From a bacterium (GTDB lineage Bacteria; Planctomycetota; J058; JAJDCP01): a DNA stretch of 15,972 nt. Positions 1 through 7,853 of this stretch are shown here, piece by piece. A model generated the notes under the pieces. That model saw nothing but the letters and a program-made list of their open reading frames with translations, made no database searches and had not been told where the DNA came from. Made by a program: the position numbers and the translations under genes. The stretch covers positions 1-15,972 of the forward strand of contig JAUIEM010000228.1 of assembly GCA_030428695.1 (NCBI GenBank). Direction: 5' to 3'. Position 1 is the first letter of the stretch; each line of letters starts with the position of its first letter.

Positions 1-22
1 AGGGCAGACGTTGTTGAGGTCC

Positions 23-1306
23 TCACAAGGATAGCGACCTCGCCGGCCGTGAGCAAGCGCGCTCTCGGCCCCGCGCGCCGCCCTCCGACCCCCGCCCGCA
101 GCGCGCCGCGGCGCGCCTGCGGAGCAGCGCCGGCAGCCGGCCCGCTCGCCGTCCGCGCCGCCTGCCCGACGTGTGCAGCGCGCGCAGCCGGCCGTCCGCG
201 CCGATCACCCGCAGCGAGCGCCGCACGGGCCGCCCCGCGACGTCGAAGTGCTCGAGCAGGGTCGAGCGCTGGCCCTGGCTGTCCTCGCGGACCCGGCGCG
301 CGAGCACCGGGCGCCGGCCGGAGCCGAAGGCCGCCCGCGTCGTCTCGCGGAAGGCGAAGCGGCCGTCGACCTCGTGGGCGACGATCGTGCGCCGCAGCAC
401 CCGCCCCTCGGCGTCTTCGACCCGGCGCTCGAAGCGCAGCAGCTGCCCGCCGCCGAGGCGGTCGGCGGGGCACAGGTAGCGCCACTCGCGGACCTCGCTG
501 CCGCGGGCGTGCGCGCGCTCCAGCCGCGCGCTGAGCAGCTGGCCGAGGCTGTCGCGCACCGTGACCAGCCGCGCGCCCTCCGGACCGCGGACCGGCCGTT
601 CGTCGCGCACCAGCCCGAGCGCCGCGGCGTCCAGCGCGGGCACCGGGGCGTAGGCGGCGAGGTCACCGGGCCGGACGATCGCTCCCGCGGCGTCGCACAG
701 CCGCCCGTCCCCGCCCGCTCCGCAGGAGAGGAAGAGCTCCGGGGCGTCGGCGACCGCCCGCAGCAGCCCCCGCAGGTCGCACAGCGCCGGGAGCCGGCCG
801 TCGCCGCCCCCGACCGCGGCGAGCTCGCGCTCGAGCCGGGCGCGGACCAGCCAGGGCAGCTCCGGCCGGCGGCGCTCGAGGAAGGCCGCGAGCTGCGAGG
901 CCGCCCGCGGCAGGAGCCGCAGGCTGCCGTCGCCGAGGAACGCGACCGCGAGCCCCTGGCCCTCCGCCTGCAGCAGGGTCCCGAGGGTGCCGGGCAGGGC
1001 TTCGCGGGCGACCAGGTCGAGGACGACGACGCCGCTCGCCCCCGGGTCGGCGGCCAGCAGCGCGCGGGCCGTCGCCCCGGCCAGCAGCCAGGGGCGGGGG
1101 CCCGAGGCCGTCAGCTCGACGGCGAGCCCCGCCTGGGCGAAGTCCCGGGGCAGGGCCCTGCAGGCCACCGCCAGGGCCGCGCCGCGGCAGCGCGCGGCGA
1201 GCCCGTCCAGGCGGCGGCGGAAGGCGCGGATGCGCGCTCTTCCCTGTCGGCCCCGCCAGCACATCACACACAAGATCACCACCACCGCTCCGATGCCCGC
1301 CTGCAT
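23..1306 (-). CDS. Membrane-anchored protein of unknown function
   Basis: I do not recognise the family. The start is the ATG at 1306, because a purine-rich GAGGAGGA ribosome site lies just upstream; a longer in-frame reading to 1348 lacks such a site. The 427-residue product opens with one hydrophobic segment (about residues 3-16, GIGAVVVILCVMCW) followed by Arg-rich sequence, which suits an N-terminal anchor with the start outside and the basic part in the cytoplasm, although orientation is inferred. Residues 50-200 are Leu/Ala-rich mixed alpha/beta. Residues 240-375 hold several strands of the form D-x-x-G-R/Q-x-x-x-R (for example DAEGRVLRR and DVAGRPVRR), loosely like beta-strand repeats of the YD kind. 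From residue 381 to the stop the sequence becomes almost pure Arg/Gly/Ala with codons rare in the rest of the gene (AGG, CGA, CTA, TTG), so the true C-terminus may be wrong or frameshifted. It follows the TlpA-like gene at a distance of 190 nt. Confidence 0.7.
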   Translation of the reverse strand: MQAGIGAVVVILCVMCWRGRQGRARIRAFRRRLDGLAARCRGAALAVACRALPRDFAQAGLAVELTASGPRPWLLAGATARALLAADPGASGVVVLDLVAREALPGTLGTLLQAEGQGLAVAFLGDGSLRLLPRAASQLAAFLERRRPELPWLVRARLERELAAVGGGDGRLPALCDLRGLLRAVADAPELFLSCGAGGDGRLCDAAGAIVRPGDLAAYAPVPALDAAALGLVRDERPVRGPEGARLVTVRDSLGQLLSARLERAHARGSEVREWRYLCPADRLGGGQLLRFERRVEDAEGRVLRRTIVAHEVDGRFAFRETTRAAFGSGRRPVLARRVREDSQGQRSTLLEHFDVAGRPVRRSLRVIGADGRLRALHTSGRRRGRRAGRLPALLRRRAAARCGRGSEGGARGRERACSRPARSLSL

Positions 1307-1435
1307 CCTGTCTCCTCCTCTGCACGGCGTTGCGGGAGGGAAGAGCACAGGGCGTACCGGGCGGCTGCAGCGTCGGGGCGGCGGCGCGTCGAGGGGCGGA
1401 GACCGGCCGTATGCGGGGCTCTGCGCCAGGAAGAA

Positions 1436-1456
1436 CGCCCCGCGCAGGGCGGGGCG
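1436..1456 (-). terminator. Probable intrinsic terminator after the TlpA-like gene
   Basis: A perfect 8-bp GC stem (CGCCCCGC 1436-1443 with GCGGGGCG 1449-1456) closes a 5-nt loop. Read on the minus strand it lies 40 nt past the stop of the thioredoxin-fold gene and is followed by TTCTT. The T tract is short, so this is a moderate call. Confidence 0.45.
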
Positions 1457-1496
1457 AAGGCGGAGCTGTCCGTCAGTCGCTCACAGACACCGTCCG

Positions 1497-2486
1497 TCAG
1501 CGGTCTCCGGCCTGGCGGGCCGCCATCGTGTCGCTCAAGCTCTCGAGCTCGCGGTTGGCCTGGGCGCTGAGCCGCTCCGAGGGGGCGCTGCGGGCGACCT
1601 GCTGGAGCACCTCCTGCGCCTCTTCGTAGCGCTCGGCGGCGCTGAGCTCGCGGGCCGACTCGAGCAACATGCCGGCGGCGATCAGCTGCTTGACGCGCTT
1701 GTCGCGCTTCCAGGACTTGCGCAGGTCCTCGGCCGCGTCGGCGACATCCATCCCGTCGAACACGTCCTCGATGCGCTCGATGTGCCCGAGCGCACGGTAG
1801 TAGAGGTCGTCCTCGAGCAGCCGCTCGACATCGGACCAGTGCTCGTCGGCGAGCCCCTCGACGTAGCGCAGGAGCGCCTCGGCCTGGACGAGCTCTTCGT
1901 CCTCGGACTTCGCGACCAGGCGCACGAGCTTCTTGTGGGCCTTCCCGAAGTCCTCCTTGTCGAGGTACTTCAGCGTGCTCTTGAAGGCCTTGCCGTAGTC
2001 GAGGTCGGGGAAGATGTTGACCTTCGCGAGCTCGTCCTCGAGCAGCGAGCGCGGCAGCTCGTCCGGGTTCCCCTGCCACGCGACCCGCCCGTCGGCCCCG
2101 ACCAGGTAGGCGAAGGGCACGTGCTCGATGTCCCAGTCGCTGTGGAAGCCGAAGCCGACGGTGTAGGTCAGCATGTGGTCGCTGACGAAGCCGTGCACCG
2201 TGCTCTCACTCTCCGGGCTGAGCGCGAGCACCACCAGGCCGCGCGCCGCGTGCTCGTCGACCAGGGCCTTGAGCTTGGGGACCCGCGCCTCGCACGGCGG
2301 CGCGTCGGTCTGCCAGATCTCGCATAGCACAACCCGGTGACGCAGGCTCTCCAGGCTCGGGCGCGCGTCCGGGCGCTCGAGGTCGAGCCAGCCGTTGACG
2401 CGGATCTCCGGCAGCTCCCGGCCGAGGAAGTCGCCGCCGGCGCTCAGGGGGAGGGAGAGGATCAGCAGACACAGGGGGGTACGCAT
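1497..2486 (-). CDS. Exported TlpA/redoxin-fold protein with degenerate APPC active site
   Basis: The 329-residue product starts with a signal peptide (MRTPLCLLILSLPLSAGG). Residues 22-150 follow the TlpA/AhpC-like thioredoxin fold: a strand VVLCEIWQTDAPPC at 52-65 where family members have WCxxC, then a helix EARVPKLKALVDEH, a central strand GLVVLALSPES, and the cis-proline stretch HVPFAYLVGADGRVAWQG (Pro124). The first catalytic Cys is replaced by Ala62 (codon GCG), leaving only Cys65, so ordinary dithiol oxidoreductase chemistry is unlikely. Residues 155-329 are charged and helical, possibly TPR-like, and may serve for protein binding. The start is supported by AAAGGAG 7 nt before the ATG. 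The gene diverges from the kinase gene. The fold is clear; the role is not. It may be a non-catalytic chaperone or scaffold, or a one-Cys redoxin. Confidence 0.85.
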   Translation of the reverse strand: MRTPLCLLILSLPLSAGGDFLGRELPEIRVNGWLDLERPDARPSLESLRHRVVLCEIWQTDAPPCEARVPKLKALVDEHAARGLVVLALSPESESTVHGFVSDHMLTYTVGFGFHSDWDIEHVPFAYLVGADGRVAWQGNPDELPRSLLEDELAKVNIFPDLDYGKAFKSTLKYLDKEDFGKAHKKLVRLVAKSEDEELVQAEALLRYVEGLADEHWSDVERLLEDDLYYRALGHIERIEDVFDGMDVADAAEDLRKSWKRDKRVKQLIAAGMLLESARELSAAERYEEAQEVLQQVARSAPSERLSAQANRELESLSDTMAARQAGDR

Positions 2487-2532
2487 GCGCGGGCTCCTTT
2501 CCGCCTATTCATTGAGCTGTGGTTCCATAAAA

Positions 2533-2561
2533 ATGGTAGGAGCCCGCTCGCCAGGCCACAA
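2533..2561 (-). promoter_or_regulatory. Candidate sigma-70 promoter for the TlpA-like gene
   Basis: On the minus strand TTGTGG (2556-2561) and TACCAT (2533-2538) are separated by 17 nt. The start of transcription would fall about 40 nt before the ATG at 2486. The match is 3/6 and 4/6 to the consensus, in a locally AT-rich patch that includes the small palindrome CCATAAAAATGG (2525-2536). Confidence 0.35.
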
Positions 2562-2593
2562 CCGGAGTTCGCCCTAAGCCGGTGCTCAGCAAA

Positions 2594-2613
2594 GGATAAA
2601 AAAATATTTATCC
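2594..2613. promoter_or_regulatory. AT-rich 20-bp palindrome, possible operator
   Basis: GGATAAA (2594-2600) and TTTATCC (2607-2613) form perfect inverted arms around AAAATA. Such an AT-rich run is exceptional in this GC-rich window. It lies in the 199-bp region between two divergent genes, 73 nt before the kinase ATG, where an operator or an AT-rich promoter element would be expected. No known regulator site was recognised. Confidence 0.4.
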
Positions 2614-2685
2614 ACTGGGGGAGGAGCTCCTTCCCGTTGCCGCGCCGCCTCTCTTGTGGCACCCTGGGGCCGCAGGAGCGAGCCG

Positions 2686-4677
<1,992 letters not shown>

Positions 4678-4678
4678 G

Positions 4679-4765
4679 CCCGGTTGATTCACCGGGATTT
4701 CGTCGCGAGGGCCCGAGATCTGCGGCATCCGGGCCCGCAGCAGGAATCCCGGTGAATCAAACGGG
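4679..4765. terminator. Long inverted repeat between convergent genes, likely bidirectional terminator
   Basis: Arms of 21 nt (4679-4699 and 4745-4765) match at 20 positions, including the perfect 16-bp core TTGATTCACCGGGATT. The 45-nt loop can itself pair (GGGCCCG 4709-4715 with CGGGCCC 4730-4736). The left arm begins 2 nt after the kinase stop, and the right arm covers the last codons and stop of cydB, so it sits exactly where a shared terminator is needed. The long stem and the absence of a T tract are atypical, and a small mobile or recombination element is an alternative. Confidence 0.55.
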
Positions 4766-5761
4766 TTGAGCGAACTTGAAGACCCGGAACAGGAAGAACA
4801 GCGCCGGGAAGATCAGCGCCGAGCCGACCACGAGCGCGAGCAGCATCGCCTCCAGGGCCGCGGGGGAGGCCGCGGCGTTGGCGATCGTCAGGCCCCCGCC
4901 CTCGGCGTAGGGCATCAGCATCGGGAACTGCGCGAGCAGCCAGCCGCCGAGCACGCAGCTCAGCTGGGCCCCGACCAGCAGCCGCAGCACCAGCGGCCGG
5001 CGCCCGGGTAGCCCGCGCCAGACCGGCACCGCGAGCACGCTGGCGAGGCCCATGCACAGCAGGCTCCAGGGGTGGGTGAGGAAGTCCTGGGCGAGGGGGG
5101 CGCCGGTCAGCAGGCTGACCACGAACACCGCCGTGCCGGTCAGCATCGCCAGCGCGAGCCCGATGCGCGCGGCGCGGACCAGGAAGGGCCGCAGGGCCGC
5201 CTCCTCCGTCTCGGCGATCAGGAAGACGCCGCCGACGTAGGTGAACAGGCAGCACACGAACACCCCCATCGTCAGCGCGAAGGGGCTGAGCCAGGGCAGG
5301 ATGAAGCCCTCGGCGAAGCTCTCCGGCGCGAGCCGGACCTGCTTCCCCAGGCAGCCCCCGAGCACCACCCCGAGGCTGAAGGGCGTCAGCAGGCTGCTGA
5401 TCGCGAACACCCGGGTGTAGGTGCCGCGCAGCTCGGGGAAGGGGTCGTAGTGGCGGAAGGCGAAGGCGCAGCCCCGGGCGATGATGCCGAACAGGGCGAG
5501 CGTCAGCGGGATGTGGAAGGCGTTGCTGACCGCGACGTAGAGCTTCGGGAAGCCGGCGAAGACGACCACCACGGCGAGGATCAGCCAGATGTGGTTCGCC
5601 TCCCAGACCGGCCCCAGGGCCCGGGTCACCTGTTTGCGCAGGGCCTCGCGCCGGTCCCGGGGCGCGAACAGCTCGAGGACCCCCGCGCCGAAGTCGGCGC
5701 CGCCGAGCAGGGCGTAGAACAAGAGGGAGATGCCGAGAAAGGCCGCGACCGCTTCCTTCAC
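4757..5761 (-). CDS. cydB: Cytochrome bd quinol oxidase subunit II (CydB)
   Basis: CydB is the structural partner of CydA in the bd oxidase, which oxidises quinol and reduces oxygen to water at the cytoplasmic membrane. The 334-residue product has about eight or nine hydrophobic spans and family signatures: ALLGGADFGAGVLELF near residue 18, GPVWEANHIWLILAVVVVFAGFP at 50-72, and LAQFPMLMP at 276-284. The length is usual for the family. It starts with GTG at 5761, whose bases overlap the cydA stop (GTGA), with AGGAGG 7 nt upstream; this is translational coupling. The subunit does not bind haem itself. No cydX-like small ORF or cydCD transporter genes follow. An open reading to 7099 in this frame is only a shadow of cydA. 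Confidence 0.95.
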   Translation of the reverse strand: MKEAVAAFLGISLLFYALLGGADFGAGVLELFAPRDRREALRKQVTRALGPVWEANHIWLILAVVVVFAGFPKLYVAVSNAFHIPLTLALFGIIARGCAFAFRHYDPFPELRGTYTRVFAISSLLTPFSLGVVLGGCLGKQVRLAPESFAEGFILPWLSPFALTMGVFVCCLFTYVGGVFLIAETEEAALRPFLVRAARIGLALAMLTGTAVFVVSLLTGAPLAQDFLTHPWSLLCMGLASVLAVPVWRGLPGRRPLVLRLLVGAQLSCVLGGWLLAQFPMLMPYAEGGGLTIANAAASPAALEAMLLALVVGSALIFPALFFLFRVFKFAQPV

Positions 5762-7062
5762 TCCGGGACCTCCTGGTGCAGCGCGCGCACCTGCCGGACC
5801 ATCAACCACAGCACGACGCCGCTGAGGAACAGGTAGACCAGCGTGTAGAACAGCAGGCTCCAGGCCAGCCCCGGCATCGGGCTCAGGGCCTCGCGGGTGC
5901 GCAGGATCCCGTAGATGATCCAGGGCTGCCGGCCGACCTCGGTCACCGTCCAGCCCGCCTCGACCGCGATGAAGCCGAGCGGCGTACAGGCGACGAGCAG
6001 GCGCAGCAGCCAGCGACCGGCGAGCCAGCTCCGCTTCCAGAACAGGGCGAGCAGGCTCAGCACACCGACGCCGGCGAGCAGGCTGCCGATGCCGACCATG
6101 ATCTGGAAGGCGACGTGCACGACCGCGACCGGCGGCCAGTCTTCCTCCGGGGTCGCGTCGAGGCCCTCGACCTCGGTCTCGAAGTCGTTGTGGACCAGGA
6201 AGCTCAGCATCCCCGGCAGCTCGATCCCCCAGCGCACCGTGCGCGTCTCCTCGTCCGGCCAGCCGCCGATCAACAGGGGCGCGCTCTCCTGCGTCTCGAA
6301 CAGCGCCTCCATCGCCGCGAGCTTGGTCGGCTGGCGCGCGGCGACGTCCTGGGCGCTGTGGTGGCCGCTGATCGGCATCGCGAGGGCGAACACCGCCGCG
6401 AAGCCGAGGGCGATCGGCAGGGCGCGGCGGTGCACCGAGTGGCCGGGCCGGCGCAGCAGCAGCAGCGCGTGCGTGCCCGCCACTGCGAAGCCGGTCGCGA
6501 CGAAGGCGGCCAGGGTCATGTGGATGCCCTGGGAGAGGGCGGCGTCGTTGAACATCGCCGCGTACACGTCGATGTCCGTCGGCTGCCCGCCGTTCCAGTC
6601 GAAGCCGGCCGGTGCGTTCATCCAGCCGTTGGCGCAGATCACGACGAAGCCGGAGGTCATCCCCGCGACGCCGACGACGACGCCGCAGCCCCAGTGCACC
6701 CAGGGCCTGAGGCGCTCCCAGCCGTACAGGTAGAGGCCGAGGGCGATCGCCTCGAGGAAGAAGGCGGTGCCCTCCCAGGCGAAGGGCAGGCCGAAGATCT
6801 CGGAGTGCTCCATGAAGCCGGGCCACAGCAGGCCGAGCTCGAAGGAGAGCGCCGTGCCCGACACCGCGCCGACCGCGAAGAAGATCGCGACGCCGCGCAT
6901 CCACGCCTTCGTCAAGGTCTTGTACGCCACCTCGCCGGTGCGCAGGAAGCGCAGGTGGGCGACCGCCATCAGGAAGGGCATCGCGATGCCGATGCAGGAG
7001 AAGATGATGTGGAAGCCGAGCGAGAGCGCCATCTGCCAGCGGGCCGCGAGGAAGTCGTCCAT
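5758..7062 (-). CDS. cydA: Cytochrome bd quinol oxidase subunit I (CydA)
   Basis: The 434-residue subunit carries haems b558, b595 and d, and is the site of quinol oxidation and oxygen reduction. Visible family residues are His18 (haem b595 ligand by homology), Glu97 and Glu104 in AWEGTAFFLEAI, His181 and Met322 (b558 ligands by homology with E. coli His186 and Met393), KLAAMEALF 247-255 in the Q-loop region, and GRQPW 377-381. The Q-loop is short, as in many bd enzymes outside enterobacteria, including the CIO group. The start ATG at 7062 has GGAGG 7 nt upstream. It is the first gene of a two-gene operon with cydB. Typical roles are respiration at low oxygen and protection from oxidative or nitrosative stress; cyanide insensitivity cannot be judged from sequence. 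Confidence 0.97.
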   Translation of the reverse strand: MDDFLAARWQMALSLGFHIIFSCIGIAMPFLMAVAHLRFLRTGEVAYKTLTKAWMRGVAIFFAVGAVSGTALSFELGLLWPGFMEHSEIFGLPFAWEGTAFFLEAIALGLYLYGWERLRPWVHWGCGVVVGVAGMTSGFVVICANGWMNAPAGFDWNGGQPTDIDVYAAMFNDAALSQGIHMTLAAFVATGFAVAGTHALLLLRRPGHSVHRRALPIALGFAAVFALAMPISGHHSAQDVAARQPTKLAAMEALFETQESAPLLIGGWPDEETRTVRWGIELPGMLSFLVHNDFETEVEGLDATPEEDWPPVAVVHVAFQIMVGIGSLLAGVGVLSLLALFWKRSWLAGRWLLRLLVACTPLGFIAVEAGWTVTEVGRQPWIIYGILRTREALSPMPGLAWSLLFYTLVYLFLSGVVLWLMVRQVRALHQEVPE

Positions 7063-7097
7063 CGGTGTTCCTCCCTGCTCCGGGTCCTGGACGTGCC

Positions 7098-7125
7098 ATT
7101 GTAGAAGATCGAGCGGAGGAGTGAA
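7098..7125 (-). promoter_or_regulatory. Candidate sigma-70 promoter of cydAB
   Basis: On the minus strand TTCACT (7120-7125) and TACAAT (7098-7103) are 16 nt apart, matching the consensus at 4/6 and 5/6 positions. Transcription would start near 7091, giving a leader of about 30 nt before the cydA ATG. It is the best promoter match noticed in the window. Confidence 0.5.
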
Positions 7126-7197
7126 GACCTGTTCGGTTGGCGGCGGCGCTGCGGGGCCGCTAGGCTGAAAGGACACGCAAGCGCCGAGGAGCTGCCG

Positions 7198-7794
7198 ATG
7201 CGAACGCTGATGTTGGCGCTGCTCCTGCTCGGAGGATGGGCCTTCGCGCAGGAGGAGCAGATCTATTCGAATTCCTACAAGGGGACCACCCCGCCCGAGC
7301 TCGAGACGGCTGCCGAGAACTGGCTGAACTCGGAGTCTGCGCACACCCTCGAGTCGCTGCGCGGGCGGCTGGTCTACATCGAGTTCAGCTTCCTGCGCTG
7401 AGGCGCCTGCCGCAAGATGCGGCCCCACCTCGTGAGGTGGGACAAGGCGTACGGCGACAAAGGACTGGTGATCATCGACGTCGACAACGGCCGGATCGAC
7501 ACGAAAGAGGCGGTGACCGAGCACGCGACCGAAGAGGGCGTCGGCTACCGCACGATCTGGGACGAGGAAGGGCGCCTGTGCGCGACCTACGGGATCCGCG
7601 GCTACCCCTCGGCTTTCCTGCTCGACACGGCGGGGGAGGTGATCTGGGAAGGCTTCCCGCTGCCGAACGTCGAGACGCTCGAGGCGCTGTTCGAAGAGCA
7701 CCTCGAGACCGTCGCCGAAGAGCTGCGCTGTGATCCGGACTCCGCGCCGGAGGGCTCCTCCGAGGGCGAGGATGAGGGCGGAATGGACCGCTAG
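7198..7794 (+). CDS. Exported thioredoxin-like selenoprotein candidate (UGAC active site, in-frame TGA)
   Basis: The 198-residue product is read through an in-frame TGA at 7399-7401. The reading frame is otherwise continuous and thioredoxin-like on both sides. A signal peptide (MRTLMLALLLLGGWAFA, likely cut before QEE) is followed by a strand GRLVYIEFSFLR at 56-67. Then comes the TGA-encoded residue 68 followed by Gly-Ala-Cys71, where redoxins have CxxC. After it come the helix CRKMRPHLVRWDKAYGD, the strand GLVIIDVDN, and the cis-proline segment YGIRGYPSAFLLDTAGEVIWEG (Pro137), the best TlpA-like signature. GAGGAG lies 6 nt before ATG 7198. The downstream ATG at 7417 has no good ribosome site and would lack the signal peptide and both active-site residues, so two separate genes are unlikely. 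The GC-rich third codon positions continue after the TGA. The likely role is thiol-disulphide exchange outside the cytoplasm. A nonsense mutation or a sequencing error is the alternative. Confidence 0.8.
7399..7401 (+). other. Putative selenocysteine codon (UGA) at the redox active site
   Basis: TGA occupies the first position of the CxxC-equivalent motif (Sec-Gly-Ala-Cys). Known bacterial selenoproteins of the thioredoxin fold place Sec at just this nucleophilic position. A random nonsense mutation would hit this codon only by chance, though TGT or TGC to TGA is a single change. Confidence 0.75.
7409..7441 (+). promoter_or_regulatory. SECIS-like hairpins just downstream of the UGA
   Basis: Two adjacent hairpins follow the TGA. 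The first is GCCGC (7409-7413)/GCGGC (7419-7423) with loop AAGAT. The second is a perfect 8-bp stem, CCCACCTC (7424-7431)/GAGGTGGG (7434-7441), with GT at its tip; read with a 4-nt loop CGTG (7431-7434) it has a 7-bp stem. That loop starts 29 nt after the TGA and has G in its second position. As I recall it, the bacterial SECIS pattern asks for a stem-loop inside the coding region, G in one of the first two loop bases, and roughly 16-37 nt between UGA and loop. The second hairpin fits all three. SelB binding cannot be shown from sequence alone. Confidence 0.65.
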
Positions 7795-7812
7795 AGGGGT
7801 GGTGATCTTCTG

Positions 7813-7845
7813 CTGCAGGAACCCGGCCGGGAGGTCGGGTTGCAG
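7813..7845. terminator. Hairpin between convergent genes, possible terminator
   Basis: CTGC (7813-7816) and AACCCG (7820-7825) pair with CGGGTT (7836-7841) and GCAG (7842-7845), with a 3-nt bulge and a 10-nt loop. It lies in the 59 bp between the stops of the selenoprotein candidate and the FecR-domain gene. There is no T tract on either side. Confidence 0.35.
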
Positions 7846-7853
7846 TCGACGTC

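Noticed and set aside
987..2327. A 446-codon plus-strand frame across the first two genes
   Set aside because: It runs antisense through two genes and their intergenic terminator-like hairpin, with no ribosome site or recognisable domain.
4757..7099. One 780-codon minus-strand frame that could be read as a CydA-CydB fusion
   Set aside because: Only its last 334 codons are CydB. The upstream part is an out-of-frame reading of cydA, which has its own start, ribosome site and stop.
7137..7166. Possible promoter for the selenoprotein candidate, TTGGCG then TAGGCT with an 18-nt spacer
   Set aside because: The -10 match is only 3 of 6 in strongly GC-rich sequence, so it is not better than chance.
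7198..7401. A stand-alone 67-residue gene followed by a separate gene from 7417, or a simple pseudogene
   Set aside because: The two halves share one frame and together make a complete thioredoxin-like fold. The second half lacks a ribosome site and a signal peptide. A pseudogene by a single nonsense change cannot be fully excluded, but the exact position and the SECIS-like hairpin favour recoding.
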